Source of the DNA: Sporosarcina oncorhynchi
GTDB taxonomy: Bacteria > Bacillota > Bacilli > Bacillales_A > Planococcaceae
Direction: 5' to 3'
Assembly: GCF_033304615.1 (NCBI RefSeq)
Contig: NZ_CP129118.1
Location: forward strand, 1,732,001 to 1,796,000
Length of the DNA stretch: 64,000 bases
The first letter of the stretch is position 1. Each line of letters begins with the position of its first letter. The translations under genes were made by a program, and so were the position numbers. The notes beneath the pieces are model-generated. The model made no database searches, was not told where the DNA came from, and saw only the letters and a program-made list of their open reading frames with translations. Below, piece by piece: positions 9,047-19,105 of this stretch.

Positions 9047-10162
9047 TCAAAGAATATGCATGCTATAATCCGTCGCTTTTGAGAGTGCAAATCTCGCAGC
9101 TTTCCGGTCTTCTGCCGTCTGGAAACTGATAACAAGAATTCCGTAGACATCTGTTCTCGTTTCTACAATTCGAATGTTCGTCAAACTGATTTCTTCTTCA
9201 GCAAGAATTTTAGTAATTTCAGATATGACACCGGGGTGATCAGGTATGTCGATATGCAAATCGAAGGTCATATATAATGCGCCTTGGATAGCCCCTTCAT
9301 ACGTGGATGGAAGTTCATCCCTGAACTTTTTAGCGTCATTGAAAAAATCGAATATCTGTTCAGGATCATTGTTAATGATCATTTCCCGTACATGATTCAT
9401 CTCCTGTAACCAGCCATCTAGTTGTTCAAGTAATTCAAGTCTATTCTGAATCGTAATATCTCGCCACATTGTTGGATCTGCAGAAGCAATGCGGGTAAGG
9501 TCGCGGAAGCCCCCTGCCGCCAACTTCTTTACGAATGGCTGAGATGATTCTTGGTCCGCCAACCTACCTACGAGCGAAGAAGCAACAAGATGAGGGAAAT
9601 GACTGACAATTGCAGTCATTCGGTCATGCTCCAGTGCATCCAACACAACAATTTTTCCTTTTGTAGGAACCAACAAGTTTGATAGCGTTCGAATTCGCTC
9701 TTCGCTTTCATCTCCGATTGGAGTCAATATATAATAAGCATTTTCAAATAGATGCCCTTTGGCAGCCGTGACTCCACTTTTGTGGGAGCCTGCCATAGGG
9801 TGACCGCCAATGAATGTAAATCCTTTCTCAATCAAACATTTTGCCGCTTCCATAATGGGGCTTTTTGTACTGCCTGTATCTGAAATAATGACGTCTTTTT
9901 TGAGATCCCAATCACTTGCTTCTTCTAATAATGATACCGTCGTATTGACCGGCGTTGCGAAAATGATAAAGTCTGCTCCTTCGCATGCTGATTTGGCAGA
10001 AGCGGCGACAGTATCGATGATGCCACGACGATAAGCTTTGTCGGCTGTTGCATACGAGCGATCAAAACCTGTTATATGTATATCCTGGTCTTCGCGCTTA
10101 AGCGCAAGACCAAGTGAACCACCTATGAGACCAAGTCCAATTATTGTAATATATTTTTTCAT
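9047..10162 (-). CDS. tyrA: Prephenate dehydrogenase with C-terminal ACT domain
   Basis: TyrA (371 residues) oxidises prephenate with NAD to 4-hydroxyphenylpyruvate for tyrosine. The N-terminal nucleotide-binding motif GLGLIGGS is at 9-16, the catalytic region contains FIGGHPMAGSHKSG near residues 117-130, and a C-terminal ACT domain (about 298-371) suggests feedback control by an aromatic amino acid. It lies six bases after hisC, whose product supplies the matching aminotransferase activity in Bacilli. The AGGTAGG ribosome site supports ATG 10162. Confidence 0.95.
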   Translation of the reverse strand: MKKYITIIGLGLIGGSLGLALKREDQDIHITGFDRSYATADKAYRRGIIDTVAASAKSACEGADFIIFATPVNTTVSLLEEASDWDLKKDVIISDTGSTKSPIMEAAKCLIEKGFTFIGGHPMAGSHKSGVTAAKGHLFENAYYILTPIGDESEERIRTLSNLLVPTKGKIVVLDALEHDRMTAIVSHFPHLVASSLVGRLADQESSQPFVKKLAAGGFRDLTRIASADPTMWRDITIQNRLELLEQLDGWLQEMNHVREMIINNDPEQIFDFFNDAKKFRDELPSTYEGAIQGALYMTFDLHIDIPDHPGVISEITKILAEEEISLTNIRIVETRTDVYGILVISFQTAEDRKAARFALSKATDYSMHIL

Positions 10163-10168
10163 AATTAC

Positions 10169-11260
10169 CTACCTGTTTTCATTTAGTAATCGATCAAACG
10201 CATGAAATAAACCTGTGTTTTGTTCTTCTGTGCCAATTGTGATTCTTAAATATCCCGGTGTTCCTAAAGCATTTCCGCTTCTGACGATATAACCATTCGT
10301 TAATAAGAATTCCGCTGCAGCATCCGCATCACATGGTACTTCAATCAGCACAAAATTTGTTTGTGAATCATAAATATGTAACCGATTATTTTCGGCATAC
10401 GTTTCGAACCGTTTTCGCTGTTCTTCATTCAATGCTCGACATTTTTCTACAAATACATCGTTTTCCAACGCTTTGCTAGCCACTGCAATTGCCAGTGTAT
10501 TGGTGTTGAATGGATTACGAATCTTATTCAATTCAGTGATAATATTTGGTGAGGAGACTGCATAGCCAATTCTGAATGATGCAAGTCCGTAAGCCTTTGA
10601 GAAAGTACGCAAAATAAGGATATTCGGAAAACGTTCTAGCAAGCTGATGGAATCCACATGCAACGGATCAGTAACATATTCATAATAAGCTTCATCTAGA
10701 ACGACAAGAATATCGGAAGGCACTTCTTCAAGGAAACGTAGCAAATCTTTGTGAGCAATCAAGTTACCTGTCGGATTGTTTGGATTGCACACCCACATGA
10801 TTTGCGTACGTTCATCGATTGCTGCTAGGTGTGCATCTAGATTATGTTGCCCGTCAACTAACGGAATTTCAGTTATGGCTGCCCCTTCTACTTTTGCATT
10901 ATGGGCGTATTGCGGAAATGAAGGAGTGGGCATGACAGTATGCGCGTCTTCATCGAGTAATGCACGGCATATGATTGAAATGATTTCGTCAGAACCGTTG
11001 CCAAAAAGAATTGCTTCTTCTTGCACACCATGCTTTTCGGCTAGCTTCTCCCGTAAGATCGTTGCATGTCCATCAGGATAAATCTCAAAAGGCAGGGACG
11101 AGCTAGTCAAAAATTCAACCACATGAGTTGAGCAACCATAAGGGTTTTCATTAGAAGCCAATTTAACCACTTCATCAAGCTGGTACTTTTCTTTTACGTC
11201 TTCGATTGATCTGCCGGGCTTATAGGGCTTCATTGTGCTTAATGCTTCTTTCCATTTCAC
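10169..11260 (-). CDS. hisC: Histidinol-phosphate aminotransferase (also aromatic aminotransferase)
   Basis: Class II PLP aminotransferase of 363 residues. The PLP lysine is K222 in TFSKAYGL, and the conserved NPNNPTG stretch (159-165), the LDEAYYEY aspartate and the final FRIGY arginine are present. In Bacillus this enzyme serves histidine synthesis and also transaminates phenylpyruvate and hydroxyphenylpyruvate, which explains its place between aroH and tyrA. The GTG start has a strong GGAGGAG site. Here it follows aroH directly; the trpEDCFBA genes found at this point in B. subtilis are absent. Confidence 0.95.
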   Translation of the reverse strand: MKWKEALSTMKPYKPGRSIEDVKEKYQLDEVVKLASNENPYGCSTHVVEFLTSSSLPFEIYPDGHATILREKLAEKHGVQEEAILFGNGSDEIISIICRALLDEDAHTVMPTPSFPQYAHNAKVEGAAITEIPLVDGQHNLDAHLAAIDERTQIMWVCNPNNPTGNLIAHKDLLRFLEEVPSDILVVLDEAYYEYVTDPLHVDSISLLERFPNILILRTFSKAYGLASFRIGYAVSSPNIITELNKIRNPFNTNTLAIAVASKALENDVFVEKCRALNEEQRKRFETYAENNRLHIYDSQTNFVLIEVPCDADAAAEFLLTNGYIVRSGNALGTPGYLRITIGTEEQNTGLFHAFDRLLNENR

Positions 11261-11292
11261 TTGAGCTCCTCCAATCTGTTAGATAGTCGCTA

Positions 11293-11658
11293 TTATTTTT
11301 GTAAATCAGGACGAAGTTTTACGGCTTCATTTTGATAAATATGTTGAATATCGTTTTGTGGAGTTTCAGTATTTACATGCATGAGCACTCGGATACATAG
11401 TGGCATTCCACCGGGTACGTTCATTTCATGCGTGCACATGACAGGTACGAAAGTCCATCCTTGAATTGATCTGACCGCTTTAGCGGGAAATGCAGATGCA
11501 ATATCCTGTGTAGTCGAGATGACAACTGATACGATATCAGTAGGATTGACATTATTCAGTTCAGCCATTTCCTTCACCAATGATTCTGTAGCAACAAGGA
11601 CGTAGCCCGCTTCATCTGCCACGACTGTCGTCGCTCCTCTAATTCCCCGAACTGTCAT
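11293..11658 (-). CDS. aroH: Chorismate mutase, monofunctional AroH type
   Basis: AroH-class chorismate mutase (121 residues) rearranges chorismate to prephenate, the branch step to Phe and Tyr. It carries the RGIRGATTV start, the VISTTQDI segment, and the NVPGGMPLCIRVLMH block near the end that supplies active-site residues in the trimeric family. ATG 11658 is selected because GGGGGAG is placed just upstream; a longer reading to 11712 would overlap aroB by 43 bases and has no ribosome site. It forms aroC-aroB-aroH in tight series. Confidence 0.95.
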   Translation of the reverse strand: MTVRGIRGATTVVADEAGYVLVATESLVKEMAELNNVNPTDIVSVVISTTQDIASAFPAKAVRSIQGWTFVPVMCTHEMNVPGGMPLCIRVLMHVNTETPQNDIQHIYQNEAVKLRPDLQK

Positions 11659-11669
11659 ATGCTCTCCCC

Positions 11670-12761
11670 CTATTGGATTCTTCTTACTAGTTCCTCGAAA
11701 ACTTTTCGACACTCCTCTGTACTAATCGTTTTGACGATTGGCGATCCAAGCTTTTCAAGGACAACGAAATTCATTTTTCCGAAAGTCGCTTTTTTATCTT
11801 TTATCATAAATGCTAAAAACTCTTCAAACTCGTAATCAGATACAGGTGAAAAAGGATAGCCATTTTTCTTGGCAAATTGAATGAATTTGTTCGTAAACAC
11901 GGCATCCAATTCACCGTGATTTTCGCTCATTACGAAACTGAATGCCATGCCAATCATAATACATTCACCGTGACTCAGTCCGCCAAATCCACAAACTGCT
12001 TCAACGGCGTGGCCAAACGTATGTCCAAAGTTCAAATACTTTCTTGATGATTGTTCAAATTCATCCTCAGCAACAATAGTTGCTTTCACTCGAATTCCTT
12101 TTAAAAGCTCTTCAGCAAGCCACTTTTCACTAGGGGAAATAAAACTCTTTTCAGCTAAAAGCTGTTGGCTCCAGTAGGGGTCAGAGATGAATGCATGCTT
12201 CATAAGCTCTGCTAACCCTGATCGGATTTCACGTACAGGCAACGTCCTAAACAGGCTTGTTTCAAATAGAACAGCCGCTGGTTGATGAAAGGAGCCGATC
12301 ATATTTTTTCCTTCGGGCAAATTGATAGCTGTTTTTCCTCCAACTGCACTGTCATGTGAAAGAATCGTTGTAGGGCATTGGATAAACCTGATTCCCCGCA
12401 TGAATGTTGCTGCAATGAAACCAGTTAAATCCCCGCAAGCTCCTCCCCCGAAAGCAATTAACATCGAATTCCTTGTGAAGCTTTCATTTAACAGAAATGA
12501 TTGACACTCTACATAGACAGCCGCAGTTTTGCATTGTTCACCCGCCGGTACAATTTTTACGACCGGTTCAATACCGCATTTTTGCAATGCGACCAAAAGT
12601 ATCTGGAGATGAATGGATGCCACTTGTTCATCCGCAATAATACCGATTTTATCGGCACTATCCAACAGTTCCTTATAACGGTTGGATAACAACTCATATA
12701 CACCATTGTCTATATGCACATCATACGATGTATCCGGCAATTGAACTGTAAGTGTGCCCAT
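11670..12761 (-). CDS. aroB: 3-dehydroquinate synthase
   Basis: AroB (363 residues) converts DAHP to 3-dehydroquinate with NAD and a divalent metal, the second step of the shikimate pathway. Recognisable features are the NAD-binding FGGGACGDLTGFIAATFMRG block near residues 103-122, the SAVGGKTAINLPEGKN block, and metal ligands in the SGLAELMKHA and NFGHTFGHAVE motifs. Length is typical. It starts one base after the aroC stop, with its AAAGGAG site inside the aroC end, so the two genes are translationally linked. Confidence 0.96.
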   Translation of the reverse strand: MGTLTVQLPDTSYDVHIDNGVYELLSNRYKELLDSADKIGIIADEQVASIHLQILLVALQKCGIEPVVKIVPAGEQCKTAAVYVECQSFLLNESFTRNSMLIAFGGGACGDLTGFIAATFMRGIRFIQCPTTILSHDSAVGGKTAINLPEGKNMIGSFHQPAAVLFETSLFRTLPVREIRSGLAELMKHAFISDPYWSQQLLAEKSFISPSEKWLAEELLKGIRVKATIVAEDEFEQSSRKYLNFGHTFGHAVEAVCGFGGLSHGECIMIGMAFSFVMSENHGELDAVFTNKFIQFAKKNGYPFSPVSDYEFEEFLAFMIKDKKATFGKMNFVVLEKLGSPIVKTISTEECRKVFEELVRRIQ

Positions 12762-12762
12762 G

Positions 12763-13944
12763 TCAGAACTCCTTTACATATTTTCTATACTTCGAAATTT
12801 CCTCTTTCAATCCCTCAATTGTGTCTGAACGGAATTCGTCCATAATCGCTTTCGCCATTTCTGTCGCGATGACATGCTCTGCAACAACGGATGCGGCTGG
12901 AACTGCACATGGATCTGACCTTTCGATTGTTGCGGTAAATGCCTCTTTCGTTTCGATATCAACACTTTCAAGCGGCTTATACAAAGTTGGAATAGGCTTC
13001 ATGACTCCGCGTACAACGATTGGCATTCCTGTAGTCATTCCTCCTTCGAGGCCACCGAGGCGATTTGTTTTGCGGTAATAGCCACGGTCTTCTGACCAAG
13101 CAATTTCATCATGTACTTCACTGCCCGGAATTTTCGCCATGCCGAAGCCAAGTCCGAATTCCACACCTTTAAACGCATTTATGCTCATCATCGCTCCAGC
13201 AAGCTTTCCATCCATTTTACGATCGAACTGCACATAACTTCCAATTCCAGGTGGACAACCTTCAATGACAACTTCGACGACACCACCAAGCGTATCACCT
13301 CGGCCTTTGATGTCATCGATTGCAGCAACCATTTTGGCCGAAGCTTCCTGATCTGCACAATAAACAGGATCATTTTCGACAATTGCCCGCAATTCTTCTA
13401 TCGATACATTTGCATATGAATTCACATTTGTTTTTATTCCGCCGATTTCAGTCACATAGGAGACAGTTTGAATGCCAAGTTCGCGTAAGAACTGTTTTGC
13501 TACTGCTCCGATCGCAACTCGCATAGTTGTTTCTCTGGCTGAAGACCTCTCAAGTACATTACGTAAGTCACGGTGACCGTATTTCATACCACCGACGAGA
13601 TCTGCATGGCCAGGACGTGGTCTTGTAATTTGTCTTTTAATGTCTTCCGGTTTGACGTCATCCTCCAAAGGCTCGATTCCCATAATTCCAGTCCAATGCT
13701 TCCAGTCATCATTGACGACAGTCAGCGTAACTGGTGATCCAAGTGTTTTACCATGTCTGACTCCAGAAGTGATTAGAACTTGATCCTTCTCAATCTGCAT
13801 CCTGCGACCGCGTCCATGACCACCTTGTCTTCTCTTCAATTCGGTATTGATCATTTCTGCCGTCAATGGCATCTGAGCAGGCAAACCTTCTATAATAGCG
13901 GTCAATTGCGGACCATGTGACTCTCCAGCTGTGAAAAACCTCAT
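12763..13944 (-). CDS. aroC: Chorismate synthase
   Basis: Chorismate synthase (393 residues; aroF in B. subtilis nomenclature) removes phosphate from EPSP using reduced FMN and yields chorismate. Family signatures are seen: [13 protein letters not shown] at the N-terminus, [12 protein letters not shown] near residue 38-49, [10 protein letters not shown] near 115, and the [15 protein letters not shown] block near residue 290. First gene of the aro group on this strand, with an AAGGAGGAA site before ATG 13944. About 110 bases without a gene separate it from cheR. Confidence 0.97.
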   Translation of the reverse strand: MRFFTAGESHGPQLTAIIEGLPAQMPLTAEMINTELKRRQGGHGRGRRMQIEKDQVLITSGVRHGKTLGSPVTLTVVNDDWKHWTGIMGIEPLEDDVKPEDIKRQITRPRPGHADLVGGMKYGHRDLRNVLERSSARETTMRVAIGAVAKQFLRELGIQTVSYVTEIGGIKTNVNSYANVSIEELRAIVENDPVYCADQEASAKMVAAIDDIKGRGDTLGGVVEVVIEGCPPGIGSYVQFDRKMDGKLAGAMMSINAFKGVEFGLGFGMAKIPGSEVHDEIAWSEDRGYYRKTNRLGGLEGGMTTGMPIVVRGVMKPIPTLYKPLESVDIETKEAFTATIERSDPCAVPAASVVAEHVIATEMAKAIMDEFRSDTIEGLKEEISKYRKYVKEF

Positions 13945-14056
13945 TCCAATTCCTCCTTTGTCATTATCTAAGACGGATTAGCAAACTTCCGTTTCATAGC
14001 ACTTTATCAAACCAGAACAGGTTTGACCATATCTATATTTATAAAATGAATGATTA

Positions 14057-14833
14057 CTAGATTTTTCGGTAAAAGAAAGTCTCTTCAGATTCAAATCCGT
14101 ATTTACTAGGATTGAAAATCTGTTCAGTACTGCCAACGAATAATACGCCTCCAGGTCTAAGTGCTTTTGAGAAGCCTTGGTAAATTTGGTCTTTCGCTTC
14201 CTCAGTAAAATAAATCATGACATTTCTGCAGACAATTAAATCAAAACCTGTACCATACGGATCATTCAAGAGATTTTGTTGCTTAAATTGAACCGTTTTT
14301 TTGATTTCATCTTTTACTTGGTAATGCTGTCCTTCATTAATGAAATATTTGTTCAGAATTACTTTTGGTACCTCTTTCAACGAACGTTCAGAGTAAAGTC
14401 CGACTTTTGCCCGTTCTAACACTCCGGAATCAAGGTCTGTCGCCAATATCGAAATATCTTTCAGTGGGCTATGTGAAGAGAGGACCATCGCAAGTGAATA
14501 AGGTTCTTCCCCCGTGGAACATGCCGCACTCCAAATCTTCAGTTTCTTGTTAGCGGACAGTAACATCGGGAAAATCTTTTTATCGAGTACGTCCCAGCGC
14601 TGACTATTCCTATAAAACTCTGAGACGTTAATTGTCATCCTATCCAAAAATTCATCAAGCAATTGTTTATCATTATGTATGGCTAAATAATAATCGTTAA
14701 AGTTCTTAAATCCTCTTTTTTCATATAAAGAAGTGAGTCTTCTCTTCATTTGGGCCTCTTTATAAAGTGATAAATCGATTCCTGTTTTTTTATTGATTTT
14801 TTGTATAAAATCCGTATAATCCGTCAATCCCAT
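14057..14833 (-). CDS. cheR: Chemotaxis protein methyltransferase CheR
   Basis: CheR uses S-adenosylmethionine to methylate glutamates of chemoreceptors. The N-terminal helical domain ([18 protein letters not shown]) and the SAM-binding [16 protein letters not shown] region are typical, and the length (about 258 residues) is normal. As in B. subtilis, it stands among aro genes, away from other chemotaxis genes. The start is ambiguous: ATG 14833 is only three bases from AGGAGG, while a TTG at 14827 has ideal nine-base spacing; a further upstream ATG at 14860 has no ribosome site. Confidence 0.93.
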   Translation of the reverse strand: MGLTDYTDFIQKINKKTGIDLSLYKEAQMKRRLTSLYEKRGFKNFNDYYLAIHNDKQLLDEFLDRMTINVSEFYRNSQRWDVLDKKIFPMLLSANKKLKIWSAACSTGEEPYSLAMVLSSHSPLKDISILATDLDSGVLERAKVGLYSERSLKEVPKVILNKYFINEGQHYQVKDEIKKTVQFKQQNLLNDPYGTGFDLIVCRNVMIYFTEEAKDQIYQGFSKALRPGGVLFVGSTEQIFNPSKYGFESEETFFYRKI

Positions 14834-14973
14834 TTCCCTCCTGCAAACCTTTTTTCCCATTATAGCCGAAAAGGGTCAGATAATGTGTGAAAAATACAAT
14901 TCGGTACAACAAACTGACATATTCACTTATATTTATGCAGTAAATGCATATCGATTAAACTTTTAATAATAGC

Positions 14974-15009
14974 AAAAACAGCCGTGCGTCGGAACGCTTG
15001 GCTGTTTTA
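14974..15009 (-). terminator. Terminator after ndk
   Basis: Stem AAAACAGCC / GGCTGTTTT with an inner GCGT/ACGC pair lies 26 bases past the ndk stop and upstream of cheR. The T-rich end on the minus strand fits a rho-independent terminator. Confidence 0.75.
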
Positions 15010-15034
15010 ATAGTGATCAGATTTGCTGAGTCGC

Positions 15035-15481
15035 TCAGTTAATCCAGCTGATCATTGACTTATCGTAGCTTACAAGCTCTTCTTCTTTGAAGAACAGGTT
15101 GATTTCACGAGCTGCTGAATCAGATGAATCAGAACCGTGGATAATGTTTTTGCCAACAGTGACTGCGAAATCTCCGCGGATTGTTCCTGGAGCTGATTCT
15201 TTAGGATTAGTTGCTCCCATCATCAAACGAGCTGTTGAAATGACGTTTTCCCCTTCCCAGACCATTGCGAAAACTGGACCGGAAGTGATGAAGTCAACTA
15301 GCTCACCAAAGAATGGACGCTCTTTGTGTTCGCCATAATGCTGTTCTGCCAACTCCTGAGAGATGTTCATAAGCTTCGCGCCCACTAATGTAAATCCTTT
15401 GTTTTCAAAGCGATTTACGATTTCTCCAACTAGGTTACGCTGTACGCCGTCAGGCTTGACCATCAAAAATGTTTTTTCCAT
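15035..15481 (-). CDS. ndk: Nucleoside diphosphate kinase
   Basis: Ndk (148 residues) moves the gamma-phosphate between nucleoside triphosphates and diphosphates through a phosphohistidine. The active site is NIIHGSDS, with catalytic H115; the [16 protein letters not shown]-terminus is standard. It follows hepT in the menaquinone group, as in B. subtilis, with an 88-base gap, and ends at a terminator. GAAGGAGTG lies before ATG 15481. Well conserved and certain. Confidence 0.98.
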   Translation of the reverse strand: MEKTFLMVKPDGVQRNLVGEIVNRFENKGFTLVGAKLMNISQELAEQHYGEHKERPFFGELVDFITSGPVFAMVWEGENVISTARLMMGATNPKESAPGTIRGDFAVTVGKNIIHGSDSSDSAAREINLFFKEEELVSYDKSMISWIN

Positions 15482-15569
15482 TTATAAACACTCCTTCACA
15501 TATGTATGGAATTTTCTCCTTACTGATCGTACCACTCAGATTGCAAATTTTCAACTGTGATCTCACCAA

Positions 15570-16544
15570 TCAATACTTTCTTTTGCTAAGAAATTCAGCA
15601 ATTTGCAATAATGATCTTTTCGCTTCACCTTCGGGTAAAGACTCCACTTCTAAGACTGCTTTGTTCAGATATAGATTACTCACACATTGCGCTTTCTCTA
15701 CAGCTCCGGATTGTCTTATAAAAGCAAGCATTTTTACGCGATCTTCTTCAGTCAAAGAACCTTCAAAAGCAGATTTCAAGTACGGTTGGAAATCAGGATC
15801 ATCTTTTATGTATAATGTCGGCAACGTCAAGTGTCCGTTCAGCAAGTCGCTTCCAGCAGGTTTACCTAACTTTTCATCTGTCGATGTGATATCCAGAATG
15901 TCATCCACGATTTGGAAAGCCATTCCTGCAAAGTATCCAAATCTCTTGAGCTTGCCAACTATTTCAGTTTCAGCATTCGAAGCAAGTGCGCCTAGCTCAC
16001 AACTGGAAGATAGTAACAAGGCTGTCTTTCTCTTAATACGGCGTAAATAATCTCTAAAATTCTGATCAACTCTTTTTTGATATTCAATCTGGATAATTTC
16101 GCCTTTGCATATTTCCAACATTGTTTCTGCAAGCAATTGATGGACGGCTGGAATTTCAATTTCACCAATGGAAACTAGGGCTCGCGAAAAAATATAATCG
16201 CCCGTATACATCGCAATACGATTATTCCATCTTGCTTTAACCGTTTCAAAACCTCTTCGCACATCAGAATTGTCTATGACATCATCATGGACAAGTGAAG
16301 CCATATGTATAAGTTCAAGTGAAACCGCGACTTTGGAAACATTGTCCAAAGAATATTCGCCAAATTGGGAAGACAATATGACAAAAATTGGTCGGATCCT
16401 TTTCCCGCCCGCACGCAATAATAAAAGTGATGCTTGCCGAATGACTGGGGAAGACGAGTCCACGGATTGCTCAAGCTCCTTTTCAATGAACGAGAGGTCT
16501 TTTCGGAAAGCTGTGTAAAGCGACATTAACTTCAATTTCTCCAA
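15570..16544 (-). CDS. hepT: Heptaprenyl diphosphate synthase component II
   Basis: Catalytic subunit of the two-part enzyme that builds the C35 side chain of menaquinone-7. The two Asp-rich motifs are present: DDVID at about 87-91 and DDILD at about 212-216, together with the GGKRIRP substrate site. It acts with HepS (component I). The TTG at 16544 is preferred because GGGGAAGG lies eight bases upstream and the resulting N-terminus (EKLKLMSLYTAFRKDL) fits homologues; ATG 16526 is the alternative. menG lies immediately upstream. Confidence 0.94.
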   Translation of the reverse strand: MEKLKLMSLYTAFRKDLSFIEKELEQSVDSSSPVIRQASLLLLRAGGKRIRPIFVILSSQFGEYSLDNVSKVAVSLELIHMASLVHDDVIDNSDVRRGFETVKARWNNRIAMYTGDYIFSRALVSIGEIEIPAVHQLLAETMLEICKGEIIQIEYQKRVDQNFRDYLRRIKRKTALLLSSSCELGALASNAETEIVGKLKRFGYFAGMAFQIVDDILDITSTDEKLGKPAGSDLLNGHLTLPTLYIKDDPDFQPYLKSAFEGSLTEEDRVKMLAFIRQSGAVEKAQCVSNLYLNKAVLEVESLPEGEAKRSLLQIAEFLSKRKY

Positions 16545-16568
16545 GACAATTACCTTCCCCGCTTGCAA

Positions 16569-17264
16569 TTATTTGAATGCGATGTGCCCTGCAGCTGCTC
16601 CACCGCTGTACTTTTTGAATGATACTTCTTTGAACCCGGCATCAACGAACATTTGGGATAATTCCAGTGCTCCCGGGAAATCATCGGCCGATTCTTGAAG
16701 CCAGGAATACTCATCATAACTTTTCGCAAATAGTTTTCCGAAAAGCGGCATAATGAACTTGAAATAAAACCTGAATAATTGTCGGAAGACAGGAATTTCA
16801 CTCTGGGATGTCTCCAGACAAGCTGCCATTCCTCCCGGCTTTAGTACTCGCTGTATTTCTTTAAGTACTTGCCCGTAGTCAGGTACATTACGCAATCCGA
16901 AACCAATTGTCACATAGTCAAATGAATTATCTTCAAATGGCAGTTGCATTGCATTACCTTGAATTAGATGGATATTCGGATATGGTTTAACTTTCGGTGC
17001 CGCAGATGACAGCATACTTTCGCTGAAATCCAACCCTGTCACATGCCCCTGAGGACCAACAGTATCAGCTAGCGCAATTGTCCAATCCGCTGTTCCACAG
17101 CAGACATCCAATGCACGTGAACCTTCTTGGACATTCATCCGTAACATAATATCATTTCGCCATTTTTTGTGCTGGTTAAAACTAATGACAGAGTTCATCT
17201 TGTCATATTCTCCAGCAATGTTCTCAAAAACATGATGGACCTTTTCTTCTTTTGGTGTTTCCAT
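16569..17264 (-). CDS. menG: Demethylmenaquinone methyltransferase
   Basis: MenG/UbiE (231 residues) carries out the last step of menaquinone synthesis, SAM-dependent methylation of demethylmenaquinone. The SAM motif [11 protein letters not shown] is near residues 53-62 and the motif [11 protein letters not shown] near 127-137 is diagnostic. It stands between hepS and hepT, so the three menaquinone genes form one unit (gerC locus in B. subtilis). GGAAGGAAG precedes ATG 17264. Confidence 0.96.
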   Translation of the reverse strand: METPKEEKVHHVFENIAGEYDKMNSVISFNQHKKWRNDIMLRMNVQEGSRALDVCCGTADWTIALADTVGPQGHVTGLDFSESMLSSAAPKVKPYPNIHLIQGNAMQLPFEDNSFDYVTIGFGLRNVPDYGQVLKEIQRVLKPGGMAACLETSQSEIPVFRQLFRFYFKFIMPLFGKLFAKSYDEYSWLQESADDFPGALELSQMFVDAGFKEVSFKKYSGGAAAGHIAFK

Positions 17265-17282
17265 AAGTTTTCTCTTCCTTCC

Positions 17283-18017
17283 TCAAATCGTCTTTCCTAA
17301 TAGAGGTGTCGCCATCCTATGGATTTCCTGCTTTAAAAACGGGCTTAGAAAACCGGCTTTCATAAGCTCCTCATGAAGTGTGGAAGTTAGTATGGATATT
17401 GCCGTTTCAATATTGGACGTTTTCATCTTGTTGCTTGTCCAACCATTTTGTACAGCAGGATCCTTCATCAATTTTCTGGAAAACCATATAAGCGCCAAAG
17501 CAGTTCGTGATATGTCGGCATATCGTGAAAACCCGTAGCTCTGATGGAATTCGGTAATACACCCAGATTCAATGCACATCATCGCATGCATGAGTTTTTC
17601 CGGACTTAACATCCCTTCCATTAGCACATTAGTCTTTGTCTCATTAATGCGGCCAATCACTTCAGACATAGCTGTTATAAATTTAAAATCCGGTATCGAA
17701 GCTAATAATCTGTAATGGATACCGCTAAAATGATCTCCTGATAGTACCATAAGCTGTTGGTCTTTAGATGAGGCATCCAGCATATCTACTCGATCATGTA
17801 TATCGAATGCGGCATGGACTGCTCCAACAGCGATCGCAGATGTGTTAAGAGCGTACGACCATTCTTCCCCATTTAAAAATGGCAATAGAAGAAAAAACGC
17901 CTTAGCCTCGTCAAATGGCATTCTCCCGAGCTCCCTATGTGTAATAGGTTCACGGATGGAATGCTCGACTTCCCTTATATAGTTTTGGATCGTTCGATTC
18001 ATTATTTGTCTGTCCAT
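17283..18017 (-). CDS. hepS: Heptaprenyl diphosphate synthase component I
   Basis: The 244-residue regulatory or accessory subunit of heptaprenyl diphosphate synthase. Component I proteins are weakly conserved; position between mtrB and menG and the all-helical composition, with the AFDIHDRVDML segment near residue 74, support the call. It has no Asp-rich catalytic motif, as expected. ATG 18017 is chosen because TGGAGAA lies six bases upstream; an earlier TTG at 18035 lacks a ribosome site. Confidence 0.88.
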   Translation of the reverse strand: MDRQIMNRTIQNYIREVEHSIREPITHRELGRMPFDEAKAFFLLLPFLNGEEWSYALNTSAIAVGAVHAAFDIHDRVDMLDASSKDQQLMVLSGDHFSGIHYRLLASIPDFKFITAMSEVIGRINETKTNVLMEGMLSPEKLMHAMMCIESGCITEFHQSYGFSRYADISRTALALIWFSRKLMKDPAVQNGWTSNKMKTSNIETAISILTSTLHEELMKAGFLSPFLKQEIHRMATPLLGKTI

Positions 18018-18065
18018 CTTCGGTTCTCCATTCAAAGATAACGTGAAAGAGCAATCCCGTATGAT

Positions 18066-18287
18066 CTATTCTTTCCCATCGCTGTAAACAATGCCGTGCG
18101 CAGAATGAATTTCAGACTTGCCACGGATTTTCATAGCAGATGTGTGCTCAGTAAATTGAGCAATCATAACTTCGCCGCGATCCAGTTTTTCGGTATGGTG
18201 GAATTTTGTATCATTTCCCCTTGTAAGACCGATGACATTTACACCGTCTTCAAGAGCTTTGATCATTATATAATCAGGTTGTGCCAT
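18066..18287 (-). CDS. mtrB: Trp RNA-binding attenuation protein (TRAP)
   Basis: TRAP (73 residues) forms an 11-mer ring that, when loaded with tryptophan, wraps (G/U)AG-repeat RNA and stops trp transcription and translation in Bacillus. The RNA-contacting residues align with the B. subtilis K37, K56 and R58 as K34, K53 and R55 (EKLDRG and MKIRGK). The [17 protein letters not shown] core is highly conserved. ATG 18287 has AGGAG eight bases upstream. It follows folE (mtrA), as in the mtrAB operon. No trp genes occur in the window, so its targets lie elsewhere. Confidence 0.95.
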   Translation of the reverse strand: MAQPDYIMIKALEDGVNVIGLTRGNDTKFHHTEKLDRGEVMIAQFTEHTSAMKIRGKSEIHSAHGIVYSDGKE

Positions 18288-18359
18288 GTGTACCACTCCT
18301 GTCGTTCATATATATTCCATCATATCATAGAATTCCGTCGCTTCGCAAAGACATCAAGC

Positions 18360-18923
18360 CTACTTGATAAGAGACAGAATCTCCGCTCTTTTCACATCAT
18401 CATGTTCATAAATGCCACGAGCTACTGTTGTCACAGTTTTTGATCCAGGTTTCTTTATACCTCTCATCGTCATGCACATATGCTCAGCTTCGATAACGAC
18501 ATAGACACCGACAGGATTAAGCATTTCCATCATAACATCCGCGACAGTGGAAGTGATTCTTTCTTGTAATTGTGGACGTTTCGCCGTTGTTTCGACAGCC
18601 CTTGCTAACTTGCTCAATCCAGCAACGACTCCGTCACGCGGTATGTATGCAATGTGGGCATGTCCATAAAATGGCACAAGATGATGTTCGCACATTGAAT
18701 GGAATGGTATATCTTTGACGAGCACCACTTCATTGTGGTTCTCATGAAAAACCGTTTCAAAGTAATGTTTCGGATCAATATTAAGTCCTTCGAAAACTTC
18801 AGCATACATTTTCGCAACCCGTTTAGGTGTTTCCAGTAAACCTTCACGTTCTGGATCTTCACCGATCGCCTCAAGAATCATCGTAACAGCTTTTTCAATC
18901 TTACCGAGATCCATTTCTGTCAT
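18360..18923 (-). CDS. folE: GTP cyclohydrolase I
   Basis: FolE (187 residues; mtrA in B. subtilis) opens GTP to dihydroneopterin triphosphate, the first step of folate synthesis. Zinc ligands lie in [11 protein letters not shown] (C78, H81) and EHMCMTMRG near residue 150. TRAP in turn controls folate and tryptophan genes in relatives, which fits the folE-mtrB pair. The GAGGGGATT site precedes ATG 18923. Full length and unbroken. Confidence 0.97.
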   Translation of the reverse strand: MTEMDLGKIEKAVTMILEAIGEDPEREGLLETPKRVAKMYAEVFEGLNIDPKHYFETVFHENHNEVVLVKDIPFHSMCEHHLVPFYGHAHIAYIPRDGVVAGLSKLARAVETTAKRPQLQERITSTVADVMMEMLNPVGVYVVIEAEHMCMTMRGIKKPGSKTVTTVARGIYEHDDVKRAEILSLIK

Positions 18924-19035
18924 TTTGCCAATCCCCTCATCATTCAGTAATGCTATTCCTTCAAAGATAGTAGCATAAACCTACAAATACGTACAGTTCG
19001 CGGATTCCTTCAAGTTGCTAACCCGCTGGGCAAAT

Positions 19036-19090
19036 GAAAAAGAGGGCCGCCCGATCCATCTGTTAGCCAGACTTTGCGGACGGACCCCCT
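19036..19090 (-). terminator. Terminator after hbs
   Basis: An 11-12 base GC-rich stem (GGGGTCCGTCCG / CGGGCGGCCCT, some mismatches) with a long loop is followed by TTTTT on the minus strand. It lies directly after the hbs stop. Confidence 0.7.
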
Positions 19091-19105
19091 ATGTAACCTT
19101 AAAGA

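Noticed and set aside
14007-14026. Hairpin TCAAACC / GGTTTGA between cheR and aroC
   Set aside because: Seven pairs without a T-run on either side; could be a weak terminator or chance, so not listed.
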